Positions 55,075 through 64,000 of a DNA stretch of 64,000 nucleotides are shown here, piece by piece. Where the stretch lies: the NCBI GenBank assembly GCA_037178855.1, contig JASJZC010000005.1, positions 5,394,001-5,458,000 of the forward strand, given 5' to 3'. The position numbers were made by a program, and so were the translations under genes. Below the pieces are notes generated by a model. That model was given only the letters and a program-made list of their open reading frames with translations. It was not told the DNA's origin and did not search any database. Origin of the DNA: Oscheius sp. JU75. Lineage: Eukaryota; Nematoda; Chromadorea; Rhabditida; Rhabditidae. How positions within the stretch are numbered: the stretch's first letter is position 1; the number at the start of each line of letters is the position of its first letter.

Positions 55075-56306
55075 ATGCAGAATAAAAACTTGTATTTTCA
55101 CTCTAATACACGAGGAAAAGGCTCGTCTCGAGTTACTGAGTTCATTACCAACTCAGTGGCGGACTACGTAACTAAAAGTTGTGATTCAGTCATCGAACCA
55201 ATGTAGAAGACTGGTATATATCTTTGCTTCCATTCTCAAAGAATTTTTTTCAAGAAATCTAGTGCGGACAAAAGATTCTTATCAGTTGAGAGAAACCGCA
55301 ACAAAGAAGAAAAGTACGTGGATCAGGACTGATAAAACAAGGGTAAAATCGCGAGAGATGACACAAAGAGATGTGATGAAACCAAACAAAAGAATCGTTA
55401 ACAGCTGCCGAGAATAGAGGACAATTAGTTGAATTCAAGGTATAGTTATCTACCAACCGTCTACGAGAGCTTCGCCGTCCTTTGCATTGGCAGCTGCGCC
55501 GCTTCGTAGTATCAAAAGGCGTGGCTTCATTGGGACAAAAACATAGTTGCACATCCAAAGTTGATTTTCCACCTAATTTAGGCAATAACTTTCTGAACAA
55601 CAAAACTTCTGGACAACATATTTGACTCGCCTCTGTTTCATGGACTCGGACAGACAAACAAACAAGCAGACACAATCCGCCACGGAAGCCATCGAGCTTT
55701 AGATAGTAGAGATCTTCCCACCGAGTGTTCAAGGCGCGCCCAACTCTACGTCGCTCTGTCGCGAGTCAAATCTGCTGACGGATTTAAGTACTCATTGATG
55801 GAGGAAGGACCAAGATTTCTGATGTCGTGGAGCGCCGTGTCGTCTAGAAGACGCCGTTTTCCAAGAAATGATTGTGGATCATTGTGTAGATTGTTTTGCT
55901 AATAAATTCAGTGAGCCACAAACTTATCACAGATAAACACAGAGACTAAAACAATGGGTGGTACCGTCGCCAGACGGCGGAGCCGGCTGGTTAGCCTTGG
56001 AGGAAGGAGCAAGGTGATTACACTTTATATGCACAACGTAGGGCAGGTGTTAGTAGAGCAGTATCGTCGCATAACGAGAAAATAGCCTCACTCCCAGAGA
56101 CATTATCTCCCTCTGCTATCAAAAGATCTCTACCTTTCTGAAATCGTAAGTTGTTTATTTTCCAACTGGGAAATACTGAATGTTATATAAAAACAGTTTC
56201 ACGGACATTTCCAGCAAATTGCAATTGAGTATTTCTCCGCAGTAATAGTCTCTCGATAGACGAGCTCTTAACGAGATCAGTTCTCTTTCCACGCCTGATT
56301 GGAGGC
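55075..56306. other. Intergenic, containing a dispersed repeat copy
   Basis: No gene is recognised. The segment 55455-55713 is a dispersed repeat. An AATAAA motif lies near 55900. The part 55715-56306 shows no clear coding potential before the receptor gene at 56307. Confidence 0.45.
55455..55713 (+). repeat. Dispersed repeat, copy 1
   Basis: Begins CCGTCTACGAGAGCTTCGCC and ends near CTTTAGATAGTAGAGAT. It contains CTTCGTAGTATC, GTGGCTTCATTGGGACAAAA, CTGAACAACAAAACTTCTGG and GGACTCGGACAGACA. The middle part is shared, inverted, with 58040-58212, and the two ends with 57647-57852. Confidence 0.75.
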
Positions 56307-57608
56307 ATGTTCCCTCCGTTGCAGATCCTTCTTCTCGCCTTTACGTGTATTTCAATGGCACTATATCTCATTATCATAGCCATCATTCTACGGTACAAAA
56401 ACAGTATAAAAATGCTGAAGAACTCATTTTTCAAACTGGTCTTGAGCTATGTAAGCGTTTTTTCAAATTTTTAAAAATGAAGTACAGTTCGTCGCCGATC
56501 TGCTCTATTTCCTAGAGTTCAGTCTGTTTATGCGTTGTCGCAAATATGGTGTTTTCAACTCTCTGCTTAATCCCAACTCGACGCTATTTCAAATTCTACC
56601 TCTTTTCTCCAACTCTTTTCACTACTACATGAAGATCTGCATATATCTTGGACAGATTGTGTTCGCCTGTAATCGACTGTCTTCGGCCATCTTTCTCATG
56701 AACTATGAAAAGGTTTGGAGGGAACGGGGAAAGATCAGAACATGTTCAGTATTGGAACTGGCAAATAATTTGGTTCTTTCGAGCAGTACAGTTCATCTTA
56801 CCTCTGTTCTTTGTCATTCCTGTCTCCCCCGTTGTCAACGGAATCTTCGGAACCGTGTTCCGTGCTTACTACTTATTTAGTGATGATAAACAAATGCTCA
56901 GACTCACCACGGATGAGCTATCCACAGCTGTAGGTTCTTCTAAAAGAAAAAGATTGTTACCCATGAGGAAACCCATTTGAGGTCAACTACCTGATGACTA
57001 ATCGAAATCGCGATTATTACATTAGGCTCGTGCGAAGGCTGAAATGGTAGTTTTCAAATTAGCATCTTTAGCTCATCGCCTATATTGACTGTTCTTTCTG
57101 TGCTACAGTTACGATGATATGTCTGATAATGTATACCCTAACTCTAGTCACTCTTCGAAGTCATCAACGGAACAAGAGAGTTGTTCTTCGCAAATAATCG
57201 GATAATCATGATCTTCAGAAGTCTATGTCGGGTACAGAACTGCGTCTCCTTGCCTCTTCAATGCTCACTTTTCTAATACTAGCCTTCAACTGTGTAGTAC
57301 AGGTCATGATGATTCTCGCGAGCAACATGGGTATCAAAAGTATTCTATTCGTAAATGACTTGTCGTGAGTTCTCATAAATTAACAATTGGCCGTTTGCAA
57401 TTGCAGATATCCGGTCAATGATCTTATGTACTCGTGCCAGCCATGGGCGCTTTTGCTAACATCGTCGGTTATTAGACAGAGACTGTGGAGACTTGTTGCC
57501 AGGAGAGAGCCCACGTCTGTAGAAATACATTCAGTATTATCAAGTGTATTTCAGACAAACATCGTCGATCAACAGGTCCGTCGTTGTCAGATAGACTACA
57601 TCGCATAA
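56307..57608 (+). CDS. Srv/Srg-like chemoreceptor
   Basis: Multi-exon seven-transmembrane protein. Helices: FPPLQILLLAFTCISMALYL with IIIAIIL (TM1), SYFVADLLYFLEFSLFM (TM2), a long segment to ICIYLGQIVFACNRLSSAI (TM3 with the family N-R), WQIIWFFRAVQFILPLFFVI (TM4), TVTMICLIMYTLTLVTL (TM5), LLASSMLTFLILAFNCVVQ (TM6) and CQPWALLLTSSVIRQRLWRL (TM7). The NR after TM3 and the final P-W-x-L-L ... S-x-x-x-R pattern are typical of the Srg superfamily (Srv/Srg). Introns are short except around 57060-57110. The C-terminus is Arg/Ser-rich. Function: candidate olfactory or pheromone receptor; ligand unknown. Confidence 0.65.
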
Positions 57609-57646
57609 CATTTTGATCTTCTTTCCTTATCTTAAACCCGAACCAG

Positions 57647-57852
57647 CCGTCTACGACGGCTTCGCCGCCACTTAGTATTGACTTAGCATTTACAACAGGC
57701 GACTTCGCCGCTTCTCCAAGTTCCCAAGTTTCCCCCCAAAGCTGACTTGTCAACTTAGTTCTTGACATGCCATGACTTGCCAACTTTTTTCTCGTGGTGA
57801 CGCACGGACGGACAGACGGACGGACACCATTGCACTTTAGTAGTAGAGAGAT
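57647..57852 (+). repeat. Dispersed repeat, copy 2
   Basis: Starts CCGTCTACGACGGCTTCGCC (a near-palindrome) and ends with CTTTAGTAGTAGAGAG. A GACGGACAGACGGACGG run precedes the end. Outer ends match copy 1; the centre differs. Confidence 0.7.
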
Positions 57853-58039
57853 TACCATTTTGAATTAGTCGCCAAGTATTCCTCAAGAGAGCACTTTTGA
57901 ATTGTCAAAGCAAGTTTGCTTTAGCGCGCGATTGGTCAAAATTTGTCGACTCTAACTCGTTCCCTTGAAAGCCATTTGCTCGCCTGTTGCTCCCTTGTGC
58001 TGTCGGTAGTCGGACTGCGGTAGGATTCTTCGGAGTATC

Positions 58040-58212
58040 TAATGCGCGAGGCTTCTGTGGTAAACTATGTCTGTCTGTCCGAGTCCACGAAACAGAAGCG
58101 AGCCAATTTTGTTGTCCAGAAGTTTGTTGTTCAGAAACAGTTATTGCCTGATTGGCTTCTGTCCTAATGAAGCCACTGGAAGTTTTTTTTGTTACTACGA
58201 AGCGGCCAATAC
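58040..58212 (-). repeat. Dispersed repeat, copy 3 (inverted)
   Basis: The reverse complement reads GCTTCGTAGTAAC, AGTGGCTTCATTAGGACA, AACAACAAACTTCTGGACAA and TGGACTCGGACAGACAGAC, closely matching 55499-55660. Together with copy 1 it forms a long-range inverted repeat flanking the receptor gene at 56.3-57.6 kb. Confidence 0.75.
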
Positions 58213-58356
58213 AACTAAAGTCAAAGTCTTCTGATTCTGGAAGGAAGGATCAGTAGGTGTCAATCTATAGAGTGCTGAACTACAATCTGAGCCGAATTCT
58301 TCAACGCTAGAACAGAAGCAAGAAAGCACGCTATACAATCCAACAATAATGTATTT

Positions 58357-60574
58357 TTATTCAGTTTTTGTTAATTGTTGAGTCCAAGCTTCTTCGACCT
58401 CTTTCATGACTCGCAGACAGACTTCTTCTTCAAACGGAAGAGCAGCAATTTGTACAGAACAGGGCAGTCCAACACTCGTTAGGTTGGAGTCTTTCTGGAT
58501 TCGCAGGGCAAGATTGTAGCCTGGGAATTGTTCAGGGAAGGAAAAAGATAATCACCCACCACAAGGAAACTCTTTTTCATCCATCAACAGTCGGTCATCG
58601 TCATGTGTGACCCGTCCAGCGGGCACGACTCCAGCAGGAAAGTCTACGAGATTGAAGAAACCTGTAGCAAAGGCAGCAATTGAGAGTTTCGATGGGTACT
58701 CGTGAGGAACAGGAGCCACAGGGAATGCTGGACATACAAGTGCGTCCAGACCCAAGCTCTGCCAGTAGTCAATGAACTGAAGGGGATATAATGGAGAGCA
58801 AATGCCCTTCTTACCTTCAAACGGTACTCATCACACATTTCTTGTGTGTATCGGAGGTCAGGAAGGTCCGAAACGTATGCTCGACAGATCAAAGCCAACT
58901 GGGGGCTGAGTCTTGCGACCAAGTGAGAAACCATCCAGCGGAGACAACGCGGGACTTTCAAAAGAGTTGCAAATTGTCTTAAATAGATATCCACGATGTC
59001 ATTGTCATATAAAGCTCGATAGTAGGCTCCTCCGTCCGGCATCAGCAGCTAAAATCTTGAATGAACGCCTTCCATATCGCACTCACTTTATAGAAGAGAG
59101 TAGCAGCTTCGTCGATGTCAGGGATCTCAAACTTGACCAAGGTGTGTCCCTTTGACTTTAGCTTCTCGACAGTTTCAAGAACAGCTCGTTTCATCGAAGG
59201 CACGGGGGCACAGAAACCGTCGCTGTCGAAATAACCAATTCGTAGCGGTCTCGTATCGCGGAGAGTCTACGAATAGAGTACAAGTAAGTTTGAAAAGCTA
59301 CCTGTTCATTCAACGGAAGCAGAGGAGAGAGTGGAGTAATCTTTCGGTATTCTTGTTTTCCTACAGTCATCTTCAGCAGACTGATCTGTTCGTCGACAGT
59401 TTTAGTGAAGTAACCAAAACTGAGCCCGATTCTTCCTCTGCCCGGTACGCCACCATGCGAACCAGACACAACGAAACGATCTGATTGGAATAATATTTAA
59501 AAAGGGGATGAAATGACTTACCCTGAGTTGGTTTCAAAGCCACCACGCCGCAAAATGAGGCCGGAATTCTTAAACTTCCGGCCAGATCACTTCCAATTCC
59601 AAAAGGAGAGCCGCCTCCTGCTAACAGAGCTGCTTCCCCACCACTCGAACCTCCTGGAGATCTCAAGAGATCGTGTGGATTTTTGGTGGTTCCGTAGACT
59701 GAGTTGGAACAGACGAAAGAAAGAAGTCCTTGTGGAACATTGGTCAGAACGAATGGTACCTAAAGATTTAGGTCAACAGGAAGAAATAATTGATACATAC
59801 GCCTCCCAGCGCCTTGAGAAAAGTCACGAAGGTACACTCATCTTCTAAAGGCTGTTCCAACCATTTTGCTAAACCGACGCAGCAGTCGTAGCCTCTCATC
59901 TAAAACTTTAACAGCTCCAAAAATACGTAGGAATCTTACGTGGAAATTGCTTTTGACACTGAAAGGAACGCCGTAGAGTGGAGGCTTGTTCGGCTTCCCG
60001 TGCCATTCTTCATCAGCATCTTTGGCTGTATCGAAGGCCTGGAGTACGTTTGAATAGAATTTGATTTGAAATGGTTTTACCTCCTTGATGACTTCGGTAC
60101 AGCAGTTCAAACGGTCATGTACCTGAAGCATTTTCCAAACATACGCCTCTAGAACTTGGACAGCCGTGTAGTTGTCCGATTGGAGTGCATCTGTAAAGTG
60201 TCATGAAACCATTCGAAACTCGAACCTTTTAACTCGAAAAGGGGAAGGTCGGTGATTTCTTTGTACTTGCCCAACTTGTTCTCATCCATCGTCTCGGACA
60301 TCTGACGCCATTCGGCGAATCCATCTTGTCTCTTCTTTTCCGAGCGTTGAATGGCTTTACGACAGGTGGCAGTTGATCCCCATAACTGAAAGAAACATTA
60401 TAAAACGTTCAAAAGAGTTTGGGGGACTAGTGAAATGGGAGTGTTTAGACAGGAAAGACCTACTCTCCAGAGGACGAATTTAATGAATCCGTACAGGATT
60501 GCAAGAACCCATAGAAGAGAGAAAGTGGCCAAAAAGAGTTCAGAAGTCAAGAAGTCACTCACCGAATTGCCCAT
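58357..60574 (-). CDS. Fatty acid amide hydrolase (FAAH), amidase-signature family
   Basis: The N-terminal membrane helix ([20 protein letters not shown]) anchors the enzyme; the amidase-signature domain follows. Catalytic Lys is in [16 protein letters not shown], the cis-Ser in [18 protein letters not shown], and the nucleophile Ser in [21 protein letters not shown]-terminal signatures are [20 protein letters not shown] and [17 protein letters not shown]. About 10 exons with introns of 40-60 bases. The triad is complete, so the enzyme should hydrolyse anandamide and other N-acylethanolamines. C. elegans has several faah genes with this architecture; I do not assign one. Length is about 570 residues, normal. 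Confidence 0.93.
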
Positions 60575-62187
60575 TTTCAGAATCTTTTGAAGCTGAACTA
60601 ACGGTTCGAAAAGCTTGGAAAATGACAAATAAGCATTGAATCAACAGGCGACGCAATAAACAAGCACAGCCAATAAAAAAATTTATTGATTTTCAACAAA
60701 ATAGGATACCTTGAACTGTTCCATCACGCGAGGGGGAAGTCTAGAGCATTTTGTTGTTCTCTAAACAGCCAGATCCCTTGTGCATTGTCGAAAAACCGGT
60801 TCTCGGCGGCAATTTGGATATTCCGACACGAAGACGAAGAGATAAAGACGCAAAGGGAATTCACGGCGTGTTATGCGCGTCGCCACTTTTTCAAACTGGG
60901 TGTTAATGCCGCTCGTTTCCTTAATTACAGTATCCTACAGAAAACCTGGTTTAAACCGTATATTCTACATTAAACTTAAAGCAGCTAGAGAACAAAATTT
61001 GAATTCTCGCCCCCGAAATAGGAATATGGCGCGAGAAAAATTGGCGACGCCTTTTGCATGGGCATAACACGCCGTGAATTACGTTATCAATCATTCCATT
61101 TTACAAACATTGAGTCAGATTGAAAGATGGAGGATTCGGTGACCGTTTGAGTTAAAAATAAGAAGTTTGCAAAAGGGAGAAAGAAAACGAACAAATAAAC
61201 AAAAATAATCGGAACGACTCAGAGTATTTACGCGGTTAATCAGGTTGCCAGGTAAGAGAGTCGCGGAAATTGCAAGGCGGCCGGCTATCGGAGAGGTCAC
61301 GGGAGTTCTTTGCAGGGACAACACGCGAAACATGGAAGATGAAACATCGGGAGAGACAAGGATTGATTGAGCTATCCTTTCCATCAAGAGCTACTTTAAT
61401 CATTTCAAAGGATTTCCCACGAGCGTAATTCGACATAAGACCGGGACAGAGTGAAGAATTCAGCTGCCAGACCTTTCGGACAGGACAGAAGTCGGTTGTT
61501 TTATTAGCGCTAGCTCCCTTGGAAATCGCTCTTTACAGAGGATTTCTTGAATCCCAGCGAATTTCGCCTTGGCTGATCCAGAGTTGACAGAATTACTTTT
61601 CAGCCCACTAAGGGTTGTCTTCCCATCAGATTTTGCGGTTTGTTTGATATAGAGTCTATCAAATCAGTCAGCTACAGAATTTAGTGTTCAAGTTACTTGA
61701 ACCCCTTTTTCATTGTGTTAATCTTAAAGAACATAAACGTCAATCATTTTCCTAATTTACGGCGAAAAGGCTAATGCTCCACTTTCCTACACTGACCTTT
61801 TCTTTATGTTCCTAAGACTAGGCTCTTTTATTGACCCAGTTGCAAATAATAAAAAAGGTTCAAATCAGATTGGTATTCTGACTTTTGACGCATTGATTTC
61901 CTGGTCCAATTTTTGCCTCTTCAAATCATCTGCACAAAATGAGTTGGCAAAACGGCTTTTCCTACTTCCGCAAAACCCAATAAACAATTGATGTATATCG
62001 CTTGTGCCTGTGTTTGTTAGTTACCGTTATAAATCTCTATGCAGCTGATTAGCCGTACAGTTTCCACCTGCCATGACTCGTAGATTGCCATGGTAATTCA
62101 CTGACTCCCACAGATGCATCCAACATCTTGCACTCACACGTTCAAAGAACTCTGCACCCACTACTAACCTCTCCCAACAAACGTTAG
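60575..62187. other. Intergenic, with an inverted-repeat element
   Basis: About 1.6 kb with no gene. The segment 60858-61080 is bounded by inverted repeats and listed separately. The rest is AT-rich with no recognised motifs. Confidence 0.5.
60858..61080. mobile_element. Small inverted-repeat element (MITE-like)
   Basis: Left arm AATTCACGGCGTGTTATGC is exactly repeated, inverted, as GCATAACACGCCGTGAATT at the right end. The inner extension GCGTCGCC on the left is matched by GGCGACGC on the right, with a spacer of about 11 bases inserted on the right (CTTTTGCATGG). No TSD is obvious. It encodes no protein. The size and structure fit a non-autonomous DNA element, but other copies would be needed to prove mobility. 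Confidence 0.6.
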
Positions 62188-63507
62188 ATGTCGATAGCCG
62201 ATGTCCCAACTTGGGAATGGTGCTGGATTGCCTTCAGTCTCTTCTCCTCCGTCGTCCATTGTTTCGTTCTCATCACGATCCTCCTCTCTAAACAGAGTTC
62301 TACGAACAGTGTCCTGAAAGGACCGTTCTTCACTCTCGTCGTGATCCAAGGAATACATGAGCTGCTTGAAGTTGCGACAGTGAATGGCTTCAACCGAGCA
62401 CGCAAGTATCGCATCATTAAGTACGCAATCGAAAAGGACAACAACGTTGTCGAGCTCCAATGGTATTGGTTTATCTTTTTGAAAAACATTCTTTACATGG
62501 GACATCTTCTCATAGCAGCTAACAGGTAGAAAGAATGAATCCTCTTGTGCAACTTACATCTTCAGACTGTCGGCGCTGTTGATGAGGGGAGTGAGCAAAT
62601 ATGACAGAGTGAGTTTCTTATCCAACTCCAAATGATCTCTAAAACCTTTTGCAAAATTTAATTCAAAACAAGTTCTCGACGCCGTGAGATAATTGACAAG
62701 AAAAATTGAAATTTTGCAGCCAAAGAGTGTTTCGTACTAATCGCTAAAATCATCCAATTCCAATCACAGTACTTTCCATCTATTTTGGGATTGTAAATTC
62801 AAAGGACCAAATTTAAGGTGTGGTGCACAAAGAATATCTTGATGATGGTCGGAGTCTTTTACCTGATTTCCATCGTGCTCCGACTCGTCATATTCGAATC
62901 CAATATCTCTTTCACGACTTATATCTTTAACGGAACTGATATCTTTACTTTTGAACAGACGTCTTATGAATTCACTGTGGGTTTCCGCTATTTTCGTGTC
63001 AGCGCTCATCAGTTCGAGAACAGTTCGGATATCTGTCTCAGTACCGGGTCAGCCCTTATTTGTGCCATCATTTATACTTCCTGTTTCGTGATTTCGCGTA
63101 AAAATGGATTCAGTCGGTTGTCTGCCGATGTCAGGGTAGGGCTAATGGGAAATAGCTGACCAGTTTTCTTGTAGAGACAAGAAAGAACTCTTCTGAAATG
63201 CGGTGTTGCAACTTTTATTATGATGATACCCACTTCTTTTCGGTCAGGAATAGAACTGTATTCTCAGCTTGGGAGAAAGGACCAAGAACTGATGGACTTC
63301 ATCACCAAATGGAAGTAAGCCTAGTTTCTATTTCAGTCACTATCCTATTTTAGCATGCTACCCGCAGAGGCCATGTGTGTCTTCCAGCCTTGGCTTCTTC
63401 TGCTGACGTGTACAGCTCTTCGTCGTGCCATCTTCAAACAAGAGACTACTGTTTCCGAGATGTCTAATTCACATCAACATTTTAAAATTTCTGTTGCCCA
63501 TAACTAG
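62188..63507 (+). CDS. Srv/Srg-like chemoreceptor
   Basis: Five exons of a seven-helix protein. Exon 1 gives TWEWCWIAFSLFSSVVHCFV then LITILL (TM1), GPFFTLVVIQGIHELLEVAT (TM2), WFIFLKNILYMGHLLIAANR (TM3 ending in N-R) and exon 3 VWCTKNILMMVGVFYLISIV (TM4). A glycosylatable loop (YIFNGTDIF) precedes the TM5 block GSALICAIIYTSCFVISRK, then CGVATFIMMIPTSF (TM6) and MCVFQPWLLLLTCTALRRAI (TM7) with the terminal PW-LLL-R pattern. Same superfamily as the gene at 56.3 kb. The long frame in exon 1 uses the ATG at 62188. Ends SNSHQHFKISVAHN. Divergence from the other copy is high. Confidence 0.7.
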
Positions 63508-63571
63508 ATCGAAAGATCTAGGCTCTTGGAGCAAATGTTCAATGAGAATCGTAAATGGTTCATTCGGCCGT

Positions 63572-63793
63572 CTACTTTCCAGGAGGAGGGGTCGTCAAGT
63601 GATGTCCGTGATGGTGAGGAAAGCCAGTTCCGCTCGGGAAGTGTCGAGGTTTTCCACTAAAGTCAGGTCGACCAGTAGGACGCTGTAAACCGGGAAATGC
63701 ATGATAATGACGAAATACTGCTGTGGTTTTCCTGGCGAAAGCAGAGCTAAATGTCAGAGCAAAGATGAAGAGAAAGAGGAAGAGAGAACGCAT
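63572..63793 (-). CDS. Secreted His/Pro/Gly-rich peptide precursor (hypothetical)
   Basis: MRSLFLFLFIFALTFSSAFA is a clear signal peptide. The mature part of about 54 residues is rich in Pro, Gly, His and Phe: FPGLQRPTGRPDFSGKPRHF then PSGTGFPHHHGHHLTTPPPG, K. Such composition suits a small secreted antimicrobial or neuropeptide-like protein, but no repeated neuropeptide core or strict dibasic set is seen. The frame is a single exon. It is convergent with the chemoreceptor at 62.2 kb (65 bases between stops). Confidence 0.55.
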   Translation of the reverse strand: MRSLFLFLFIFALTFSSAFARKTTAVFRHYHAFPGLQRPTGRPDFSGKPRHFPSGTGFPHHHGHHLTTPPPGK

Positions 63794-64000
63794 TTTGTTG
63801 AGTTGAGTGCTTGAATTAGAGCTCTTTATTTTAGAGGGATAGATCTGAATCAACTAGTTGATCCCAGAATGGAATGACTACAATTATATTTGGGAAATCG
63901 GTGACGCACGGACAAAGTGAGCGATCAGCACCACGAGGCATTCTTTTGATGACCCATTCTAGCCGCAAACTTTATAGGGAGACTAGAAGATTGTTCGCAG

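Larger units (their letters stand above)
57609..58356. other. Intergenic, made largely of dispersed repeats
   Basis: Between the receptor stop and the FAAH stop lie two repeat copies in opposite orientation (57647-57852 and 58040-58212). Otherwise nothing is recognised. Confidence 0.55.

Overview
The window is nuclear DNA from a rhabditid-type nematode. The evidence is many introns of about 30-60 bases with nematode-style TTTCAG acceptors, acceptor-like sites directly in front of start codons (as expected for spliced-leader trans-splicing), closely spaced same-strand genes that look like operons, and nematode chemoreceptor families (Sre-like and Srv/Srg-like). Orthologues of C. elegans unc-43, tfg-1, map-2, mel-46 and asp-1 are recognisable, but the proteins differ enough that this is not C. 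elegans itself. No tRNA, rRNA, CRISPR array or complete autonomous transposon was found. All gene models are spliced by eye from splice-site phase and homology, so exon edges can be wrong by a few bases.

Layout. 0.2-3.6 kb: the 3' part of a metabotropic glutamate receptor gene (+), facing a small cysteine-rich secreted protein (-). 4.8-6.1 kb: tfg-1 (+). 7.2-7.5 kb: a tiny Cys/His-rich gene. 8.1-13.2 kb (-): mel-46/DDX20 followed by map-2, spaced like an operon. 13.5-13.9 kb: a fold-back transposable element (MITE). 14.0-15.6 kb (+): Bora and TRMT112, again operon-like. 15.8-23.6 kb: a GNAT-like protein, two unrecognised genes, a BTBD1/2 homologue whose one long intron holds a broken amidinotransferase on the other strand, a BOD1/SHG1-like protein, a TMEM272-like four-pass membrane protein and a small membrane protein.

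24.1-32.5 kb (-) is the CaMKII gene unc-43. It has several alternative exons, including a second version of the catalytic-loop exon and an exon encoding a membrane anchor next to the association domain. 32.5-36.4 kb is its gene-poor upstream region. 36.4-38.9 kb (+): a small gene and an S28 (prolyl carboxypeptidase-like) protease. 39.4-43.3 kb (-): a GPI-anchored ephrin with a 3 kb first intron, followed by about 3.4 kb without genes.

46.7-63.8 kb looks like an accessory neighbourhood: a nuclear-receptor pseudogene, a membrane-anchored aromatic-amino-acid-decarboxylase-like protein, a tandem pair of Sre-like receptors of which the second is broken, an asp-1-like aspartic protease with GATA sites in its promoter, two more chemoreceptor genes, a fatty acid amide hydrolase, a secreted Gly/His-rich peptide and several copies of one dispersed repeat.

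Functionally the window mixes housekeeping genes (map-2, TRMT112, DDX20/Gemin3, TFG, Bora) with neuronal signalling genes (mGluR, CaMKII, ephrin, FAAH, decarboxylase-like, chemoreceptors). The most interesting signals are the alternative exons of unc-43 and the nested, multiply frameshifted amidinotransferase.
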